Assembly: GCA_030592225.1 (NCBI GenBank)
Contig: JAUVJT010000075.1
Span: 1-9,363 of the forward strand
Origin: Candidatus Stahliibacteriota bacterium
GTDB lineage: Bacteria; Hydrothermota; Tepidihabitantia; B3-TA06
Reading direction: 5' to 3'
Length of the DNA: 9,363 nucleotides
Position numbers and translations under genes: made by a program. The notes beneath the pieces are model-generated. The model did not search any database. It worked only from the letters and a program-made list of their open reading frames with translations, and had not been told where the DNA came from. Positions 5,173-9,363 of the stretch are shown piece after piece. Within the stretch, counting starts at the first letter, position 1, and every line of letters starts with the position of its first letter.

Positions 5173-6270
5173 ATGAGTCGGATTTTAATTGATCCTGAAA
5201 TAATCAAGCACAACTTTAAGCATCTCGACAAGTTATTCTCTAAGAACAATATCCACTGGACCGCGGTAACCAAGGTAATATGCGCTCACAAACCTACCCT
5301 TAAGCTTCTTGTTGACCTTGGTCTGCGCTCGTTTGCAGATTCCAGACTGGACAATCTCAAGGCCATCCGCAAGATATGTCCTGAGGCGGAAACCGTCTAC
5401 CTCAGGCCGACCAGTCCCAAGTTTGCACCAAACATAGTAAAGTGGGCTGATATAAGCCTCAACACTGAGCTTAAGACTATCCGCACCCTTTCCGAAGCCG
5501 CGGTTGCCCAGGGAAGAACTCACGGGGTAATCATCATGGTCGAGCTGGGTGAATTGCGGGAAGGCATCATGCCTGACCGATTGATGGATTTCTACCGGCA
5601 GGTGTTCAGGCTGAAAGGTATCGAGGTGGTGGGTATCGGCACCAACCTGGCGTGCATGTACGGGGTGCTGCCCACCTTTGACAAGCTCATGCAGCTTGCT
5701 CTTTACAAAAGGCTGGTTGAACTCACCTTCTCGACTAAGCTGCGCTGGTGTTCGGGCGGTTCATCGGTGACCATACCAAACATCCTGGAAAAACAACTTC
5801 CCAAGGAGATAAATCACTTCAGAGTAGGCGAGAGCCTTTTTCTGGGCACCGATCTTGTTTCAGACAGCTACATCAAGGATCTCAAGCCTGATGCGTTCGT
5901 GCTTGCCGCCAGCATCGTCGAGCTAAAGGAAAAACCAACCGGTCCCTTGGGTAAGATGGTGGATAATGCCTTTGGTGAAGCTCCTGTTACTGAAGAAACC
6001 GGCGAATGGGGATACGGCGGCGAACGCACGGAAAGGGCGGTGCTCAACGTTGGCAGGCTGGACGTTCCCTTCGAACACCTTACTCCGTTTGACGAGGGGG
6101 TTAATCTGCTGGGAGGAGCCTCCGACCTTTTGGTAGGCAATCTCTCCAAAAGCAAGAAAAACTACACGCTGGGTGAAGAGATTCGTTTCCGCTTGGATTA
6201 TGCTGCGCTTCTCGCGTTGATGCACTCCCGATACGTAGAGAAGGAAATCATTACACCCCAATCTGTATAA
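5173..6270 (+). CDS. PLP-dependent alanine/ornithine racemase family enzyme
   Basis: A 365-residue protein, close to the length of clostridial ornithine racemase. It should interconvert L- and D-forms of an amino acid in the cytoplasm using pyridoxal phosphate. The PLP lysine is Lys34 in AVTKVICAHK, at the end of strand 1 of the TIM barrel. Family motifs follow in order: ADSRLDNLKAIRK (55-67), VELGELREGI (123-132), GIGTNLAC (154-161), the phosphate loop SGGSS (194-198), FRVGESLFLG (216-225) and LLGGASDLL (312-320) with a C-terminal YVEK. The fit to VELG-LREG and GTNLAC points to the ornithine-racemase branch rather than biosynthetic alanine racemase. The substrate cannot be fixed from sequence; D-ornithine or another basic D-amino acid for cell wall or catabolism is plausible. 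It is co-transcribed with the GNAT gene three bases upstream. Confidence 0.88.
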   Translation: MSRILIDPEIIKHNFKHLDKLFSKNNIHWTAVTKVICAHKPTLKLLVDLGLRSFADSRLDNLKAIRKICPEAETVYLRPTSPKFAPNIVKWADISLNTELKTIRTLSEAAVAQGRTHGVIIMVELGELREGIMPDRLMDFYRQVFRLKGIEVVGIGTNLACMYGVLPTFDKLMQLALYKRLVELTFSTKLRWCSGGSSVTIPNILEKQLPKEINHFRVGESLFLGTDLVSDSYIKDLKPDAFVLAASIVELKEKPTGPLGKMVDNAFGEAPVTEETGEWGYGGERTERAVLNVGRLDVPFEHLTPFDEGVNLLGGASDLLVGNLSKSKKNYTLGEEIRFRLDYAALLALMHSRYVEKEIITPQSV

Positions 6271-6338
6271 CCCTATTCCAAACAACCAAAAGAATACTTC
6301 CCTCAGCATTTTTCCTTCCCCTTGATAGGGCGAAGTTT

Positions 6339-6425
6339 GTAGGAGCAAAGCCTGCGCTACCGTCTAGCGTGAGATGCTTGGCATCTCATAGGATATTTTC
6401 GCAATAAGGCGGAGCGTACGCTCCG
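6339..6425. repeat. Cluster of REP-like palindromes in the 220-base gap after the racemase
   Basis: Three elements stand in a row. GTAG...CTAC bound an imperfect hairpin (6339-6360). TGAGATGC-TTG-GCATCTCA is a perfect 8-bp hairpin (6370-6388). CGGAGCGTACGCTCCG is a perfect 16-base palindrome (6410-6425). None has a following T run, so they look like dispersed intergenic repeats rather than a terminator. No coding region is seen in this gap. Confidence 0.55.
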
Positions 6426-6456
6426 GTTACAAGGAAATAACACTCGTGGCACGAAT

Positions 6457-6483
6457 TTGACTTTTCCCCCTCGTCCTTATACT
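6457..6483 (+). promoter_or_regulatory. Promoter TTGACT-N15-TATACT for TrmO-like gene 2, probably leaderless
   Basis: TTGACT (6457-6462) and TATACT (6478-6483) are separated by 15 bases, or 16 if the -35 is read one base earlier. The ATG at 6491 follows seven bases after the -10, where transcription itself should start. No SD is present. The arrangement repeats that of the paralogous gene at 4038. Confidence 0.6.
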
Positions 6484-6490
6484 GCAAACC

Positions 6491-6946
6491 ATGAGATACA
6501 AATCACCCAGGCTTACCCCCATTGGAATGGCCCATACCCCGTTTGCAGAACCCCGTGACGTTGAATACCCCCGCCGCACCCTGGGAACCATCGAGATTTA
6601 TTCCTCCTACGAGGAAGGACTTAAGGACATCGAGGGATTCTCACACATCTACATTCTGTGGCAATTCCACAAATCTGATACCCGCTACGAATTGCAGTTC
6701 TGCCCGATGCGCGAAGCAATCCCGCCGCCGCGCGGGCTGTTCGCCACCCGATCGCCCCACCGGGTCAACCCTATCGCGCTTACCATTGTTCGGCTGCTCT
6801 CCCGCGATGACCGCATCCTTCACGTCAAAGGCGTGGATATGGTTGACGGCAGTCCGGTGCTCGACATCAAACCCTACACCCGCCGCGACCGTAAATCCCG
6901 CATCTCCAACGGCTGGCTGGATGAGGTGGAGCGCAGGGAGCGCTAG
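6491..6946 (+). CDS. tsaA: TsaA/TrmO-type tRNA (N6-threonylcarbamoyladenosine37-N6) methyltransferase, paralogue 2
   Basis: A 151-residue single TsaA-like domain. GTIEIYSSYEEGLKDIEGF (32-50), RGLFATRSPHR (81-91) and DMVDGSPVLDIKPY (116-129) are the family motifs of SAM-dependent t6A37 methyltransferases. From FATR to the C-terminus, 54 of 68 residues match the copy at 4038-4490 by hand count. The N-terminal parts differ more, especially at about residues 62-80. This copy has R-V-N-P (91-94) where the family has R-P-N-P, while paralogue 1 has R-P-N-H, so each is changed at a different Pro. It is transcribed alone from its own leaderless promoter after a REP-like cluster. Family certain; division of labour between the two copies is unknown. 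Confidence 0.9.
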   Translation: MRYKSPRLTPIGMAHTPFAEPRDVEYPRRTLGTIEIYSSYEEGLKDIEGFSHIYILWQFHKSDTRYELQFCPMREAIPPPRGLFATRSPHRVNPIALTIVRLLSRDDRILHVKGVDMVDGSPVLDIKPYTRRDRKSRISNGWLDEVERRER

Positions 6947-7253
6947 GAGGCTATGCGAAAACAACCACAGAGATATGATACGTATTGCATTAACTTAGCG
7001 AAATCAACTTCGTTGGCAATCTTCGTTACCGAATGAGAATGACTGCAAGGAGTCACACCGGAGGAAAACGACCATAGGGAGTTTTACCGCAGGAGAGCGA
7101 TCGCAGAGAGCTCTAATCCGTGAAAATCTGTGTACGCTTGCGACGAAGTCAATCTGTGGTTCGATTTCCCCCTCCCTTTGTGGAGGGGGCTAGGGGGAGG
7201 GAAATTTGGAATCCAGCAACCCCCTAGGTCTCTGTGACTTAAAGAAATATCCC
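6947..7253. other. Non-coding gap with degenerate repeats; no gene seen
   Basis: No convincing reading frame is present on either strand. The left part holds fragments such as AACCACAGAG, ACCGCAGGAGAGCGATCGCA and ATCCGTGAAAATCTGTG, which resemble short repeated phrases I have seen in gaps of many environmental genomes (from memory). The right part holds the C/G-rich hairpin at 7165-7207. The promoter of the PAP2 gene begins immediately after. Confidence 0.5.
7165..7207. repeat. C/G-run hairpin repeat in the intergenic gap
   Basis: CCCCCTCC (7168-7175) pairs with GGAGGGGG (7182-7189) around a six-base loop, and is followed by a second GGGGGAGGGAAATTT tract. It looks like a dispersed repeat of the C5TC2-type seen in many bacterial genomes. 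It lies upstream of, and not overlapping, the PAP2 promoter. Confidence 0.5.
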
Positions 7254-7281
7254 TTGACAATCCTGCGTTGATGGTTAGCAT
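7254..7281 (+). promoter_or_regulatory. Promoter TTGACA-N16-TAGCAT for the PAP2 gene, probably leaderless
   Basis: A perfect -35 TTGACA (7254-7259), a 16-base spacer and TAGCAT (7276-7281) lie six bases before the ATG at 7288. No SD is present between them. The spacing matches the promoters of the exported-protein gene and the TrmO-like genes. Confidence 0.65.
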
Positions 7282-7287
7282 CCTGCG

Positions 7288-8070
7288 ATGTTATCCAGAT
7301 TGTCTTTGAGCCTTCTGATCGTTCCGTTGGTGTGTTATGGCGGGGAGTGTTACGGGTGGCAGCGGGAGGCGCTGGACTGGGGGTTGATTGGTGTAATGGG
7401 TGCGGGCGGCTATGCGTTCGGTAAGACCGAGCCGTTCTTTGACAAACCGCTGATTGACGGCCCAGGTGATAAGCCATATCTTGAAGAGCGGGTATCCGAC
7501 TCCTGGGTGTATGCCTCGATGTTTGCGACCATCGGGCTGGCCGCTTTGCTTCCCAATCAGGACGGCTGGCTCAACAACACGAGCTACCGGCATCTCAAGG
7601 GAGCGATGCAGGCCGCGACCGCAGGCTACCTTATCAAGGAGTTTACCAAGGACATCGTGGGTCGTCCCCGGCCTGACTACTACGATCGGGCCGAACGCGG
7701 CATTGAGGTGGATAAAGGACGCGAGAGCTGGCCGTCAGGTCACGCCACTCATTTCGCCACCGGTGCCGCCTACCTCAGCCTGTACGTATGGGACGAGTGG
7801 CGCAGTGACGACGCTTTAGCCATCGCCGCCAAGTCCACAATCACCGCACTCCTTACCGCAGGCGCAGGATGGGTCTGCTGGACACGCGTGGCCGATAACC
7901 GGCACTATCCCGGCGACGTCATTGCCGGCTCCATTTTGGGTGCGGGAACCGCGCTGCTGGCCTACAGCTACCAGCAGTGGTGGACAGCGCCAGCCGATGC
8001 GGACGCCCCGGAACAATCCTTTAACTTCCAGGCCACCCCGGTTTCGATCGGGGTGAGGGTGAGGTTCTAG
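7288..8070 (+). CDS. PAP2-family membrane or periplasmic phosphatase
   Basis: A 260-residue PAP2 (type 2 phosphatidic acid phosphatase) protein. It should remove phosphate from a lipid such as undecaprenyl diphosphate, phosphatidate or a lipid A phosphate on the outer face of the inner membrane. All three catalytic motifs are present: K-x6-R-P (Lys121 to Arg128-Pro129), P-S-G-H (149-152) and a T-R-x5-H-x3-D version of the third motif (Arg200, His206, Asp210). Hydrophobic segments are at about 5-18, 32-45, 73-89, 176-195 and 210-228; the first is probably a signal peptide. The C-terminus ends in a beta-like PVSIGVRVRF with terminal Phe, more like a periplasmic or outer-membrane protein than a typical cytoplasmic tail. 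It is a single-gene unit with its own promoter and a terminator after it. Substrate unknown. Confidence 0.88.
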   Translation: MLSRLSLSLLIVPLVCYGGECYGWQREALDWGLIGVMGAGGYAFGKTEPFFDKPLIDGPGDKPYLEERVSDSWVYASMFATIGLAALLPNQDGWLNNTSYRHLKGAMQAATAGYLIKEFTKDIVGRPRPDYYDRAERGIEVDKGRESWPSGHATHFATGAAYLSLYVWDEWRSDDALAIAAKSTITALLTAGAGWVCWTRVADNRHYPGDVIAGSILGAGTALLAYSYQQWWTAPADADAPEQSFNFQATPVSIGVRVRF

Positions 8071-8084
8071 ATTTTGCAAAAGGA

Positions 8085-8110
8085 AAAGCCCAGCATTCCG
8101 ACTGGGCTTT
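8085..8110. terminator. Bidirectional intrinsic terminator between convergent genes
   Basis: AAAGCCCAG (8085-8093) and CTGGGCTTT (8102-8110) form a perfect 9-bp stem with an eight-base loop. The A and T runs at the ends serve both strands: it follows the PAP2 stop by 14 bases and the minus-strand gene stop at 8132 by 21 bases. Confidence 0.85.
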
Positions 8111-8131
8111 AAGATTTCGAACGGTTGAAGT

Positions 8132-8872
8132 TTAGCCTTCAGCGGCTAACATAGACTCCAATTTCTTGATCAACTCAATGTGTTTGTCATAAGACAATTC
8201 TGAAAAGAAAGATAAACGGTTCCTTTTATAGTCGTCAAAGCTCCCGATTTCTATTCCAAAATCATAGGTAGCTTTCCTTTGTGCCCTTTCAATAGCAGAT
8301 AGATTGGAGTCATCTACAGTGGGGAAAAGACGAACTTTTGTTCCAACGACCCTGGGGAATACGACAACTTTGCTTTCCGGAAGCTGGAAGGCTTGTTTAA
8401 AGTTATTTGAGAGGAAATCCCACAATTCTTTTTTAAGAAGGGCGTGGAAAGGAAAATTGAGTTCTGCCACGCACGAAGTCCCGAATTGTTCCCAGGATAT
8501 CTTCTGATGCAATTCAGTCCAGATTCCTTCTTTTTGAAATATTGTTTCTGCCAACTTTTGGCACACCAATTTGGCGTCTTTTGTGGTTCCACGATCTGGA
8601 GTAAGTCCCGTTACTACAACGAATATTGTTCTACGACCGATTTGTGCTTGCTCTATCGTAAGTAAACCTCTGTCTTGCAGTTCCAAAGAAGCTTGGCGTA
8701 CGATGAATTCCTCTATTACTTTATGGTCATCAAGTTTGCCTTCCATTTGAGCTTCCCCAAAAGTTTTCTTCAGTTGTTCCAAGGTTTCGACTCGGTTGAC
8801 CGCTTCTAACGGGAACACATCATCCTCAAAACGAGCCAAGTATTGGCATCTCAAGGTACCTACAATCTTCAT
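8132..8872 (-). CDS. Unrecognised 246-residue protein, second gene of a coupled pair
   Basis: No family is recognised. The protein looks soluble and mixed alpha/beta: there is no signal peptide or membrane segment. It has a helical N-terminal part (residues about 22-75), two hydrophobic strands (RTIFVVVTGL at 81-90 and SKVVVFPRVVGTKVRLFP at 167-184) and a helical, Lys/Glu-rich C-terminus. The start is well fixed: AAGGAGG lies five bases before the ATG, and the ATG overlaps the TGA of the upstream gene by four bases (ATGA, 8869-8872), so translation is coupled. The base composition is more AT-rich than the TrmO and PAP2 genes. With an insertion-sequence-like gene just beyond the pair, the two genes may be acquired cargo. 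Function unknown; toxin/antitoxin or defence roles cannot be claimed from sequence alone. Confidence 0.75.
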   Translation of the reverse strand: MKIVGTLRCQYLARFEDDVFPLEAVNRVETLEQLKKTFGEAQMEGKLDDHKVIEEFIVRQASLELQDRGLLTIEQAQIGRRTIFVVVTGLTPDRGTTKDAKLVCQKLAETIFQKEGIWTELHQKISWEQFGTSCVAELNFPFHALLKKELWDFLSNNFKQAFQLPESKVVVFPRVVGTKVRLFPTVDDSNLSAIERAQRKATYDFGIEIGSFDDYKRNRLSFFSELSYDKHIELIKKLESMLAAEG

Positions 8873-9222
8873 TTTTCCTCCTTGTTGACGATAATGTTGA
8901 TTGTTTTGATGATCTTCTGCAAACCCTTATTCGGATGATAGCTTTCAGAATGTTCGAAGCTCACCGTTCCTTTTGTTTCTCCTTCAGAGATACCTTTTAT
9001 CATAAAAGATTTACTGGCTATCAAAGTACATGTAGGTCTTGCAATACTGGGGTCATTAATCTCTATCGAGAGTTTCTTAAAGCCAAAAGGCGCCCCAAAG
9101 GTCTCAACTTCTGGCTTTATTTCCAAATAGTCATTCTTTTTTAGCCTAAATTCATCTTGAGGTAAAGTAAGCTTAGGTGTCTTTTTGGAGTTTTTCATCT
9201 CGTTCCCCCGTGTTCTCCACAT
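8869..9222 (-). CDS. Unrecognised small protein, possible Ig-like beta domain, first gene of a coupled pair
   Basis: A 117-residue protein, or 109 if it starts at the second ATG (9198-9196), which begins the more typical MKNSKKTPK and follows a GGGGGA stretch. The longer start sits four bases after a TAATAA box. There is no signal peptide. Residues about 20-113 alternate as beta strands, and D-P-S-I-A followed by KGISEGETKGTV resembles bacterial Ig-like (BIG2-type) domains, but this is a weak fold guess. Its TGA overlaps the ATG of the 246-residue gene by four bases, so the two proteins are made together and may form a complex. The coding sequence is rich in A and T. Confidence 0.65.
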   Translation of the reverse strand: MWRTRGNEMKNSKKTPKLTLPQDEFRLKKNDYLEIKPEVETFGAPFGFKKLSIEINDPSIARPTCTLIASKSFMIKGISEGETKGTVSFEHSESYHPNKGLQKIIKTINIIVNKEEK

Positions 9223-9246
9223 TCTCTTATTATTTTTATTTGGTGA

Positions 9247-9274
9247 TTGACCACGAGATCGGAGTAAGTATAAT
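9247..9274 (+). promoter_or_regulatory. Promoter TTGACC-N16-TATAAT for the gene at the right edge
   Basis: TTGACC (9247-9252), 16 bases, then a perfect TATAAT (9269-9274). The ATG at 9283 follows after eight bases, again giving a near-leaderless message. It points away from the minus-strand pair, so the two units are divergent. Confidence 0.7.
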
Positions 9275-9282
9275 AGGATTAG

Positions 9283-9363
9283 ATGGGACTATTATCGCAT
9301 TCGAGGTTGTTTACTAGTGAGCGCCATGCAAGAAATTACTATAAGAAGTTACGATGGAGTGAA
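9283..9363 (+). CDS. Probable IS1595-type transposase, first 27 codons only
   Basis: An ATG placed directly behind a near-consensus promoter opens a frame that runs uninterrupted to the window edge. The peptide includes LFTSERHARNYYKKLRW. IS1595-family transposases begin with F-x2-E-x2-A-x3-Y-x3-L-R-W-x-x-G followed by a C-P-x-C zinc ribbon; the E-x-x-A, Y and L-R-W spacing fits. The zinc ribbon and the DDE-type catalytic domain would lie beyond the edge, so the call rests on a short match. No terminal inverted repeat can be defined inside the window. If correct, an insertion sequence borders the unknown pair at 8132-9222. Confidence 0.55.
   Translation, partial: MGLLSHSRLFTSERHARNYYKKLRWSE

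Noticed and set aside
7098..7105. GCGATCGC palindrome as a cyanobacterial HIP1 sign
   Set aside because: A single occurrence in a repeat-rich gap; nothing else suggests a cyanobacterium.
9317..9330. GTGAGCGCCATGCA as a third copy of the direct-repeat operator
   Set aside because: Only CGCCATGCA matches, both TGACGAA half-sites are missing, and it lies inside the transposase-like reading frame.
1..9363. CRISPR arrays, tRNA or rRNA genes
   Set aside because: No regularly spaced repeats of CRISPR size, no cloverleaf with a T-loop sequence and no rRNA-like stretch was found by eye.

Overview
The window suggests a Gram-negative, diderm bacterium of roughly 50% GC, probably an uncultivated lineage. 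This rests on an exported protein and a PAP2 phosphatase that both end in a terminal-aromatic, outer-membrane-like strand, and on Sec-type N-termini. No rRNA, tRNA or ribosomal protein is present, so the phylum cannot be fixed. Near-consensus sigma70-type promoters are easy to see. Several lie directly against the start codon, pointing to leaderless mRNAs for the first genes of transcription units. Genes inside operons have good Shine-Dalgarno (SD) sequences instead.

Left third (1-3931, all minus strand): two related cysteine peptidoglycan-transpeptidase-like proteins. One is cut by the left window edge (1-1065) and one is complete (2575-3921). Both carry an H...S-x-G-C signature of the YkuD / L,D-transpeptidase type, and the complete one ends in a coiled coil and a peptidoglycan-binding-like domain. 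Neither has a signal peptide. Each sits beside a gene for a membrane-anchored or exported protein of unknown family (1066-1704 and 1811-2533). The two transcription units are preceded by the same 27-bp element, TGACGAA-N2-CCATGCA-N4-TGACGAA, with 20-bp periodicity. This co-controlled pair of cell-wall-targeting modules is the best candidate for an undescribed system. It could be lysins with spanin-like partners, or effectors with exported immunity proteins.

Middle (4005-7253, plus strand): two paralogous short TsaA/TrmO-type tRNA methyltransferases (4038-4490 and 6491-6946) flank a two-gene operon of a GNAT acetyltransferase and a PLP-dependent ornithine/alanine-type amino-acid racemase (4714-6270). 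The operon is driven by a perfect TTGACA-N16-TATAAT promoter. Intergenic gaps hold short palindromes and REP-like hairpins.

Right third: a PAP2-family phosphatase (7288-8070, plus), a bidirectional terminator (8085-8110), then a more AT-rich minus-strand pair of unrecognised genes (8132-9222) with a 4-nt translational overlap. A divergent promoter at the right edge drives a gene whose first 27 codons look like the N-terminus of an IS1595-type transposase, so the unknown pair is flanked by a mobile element.
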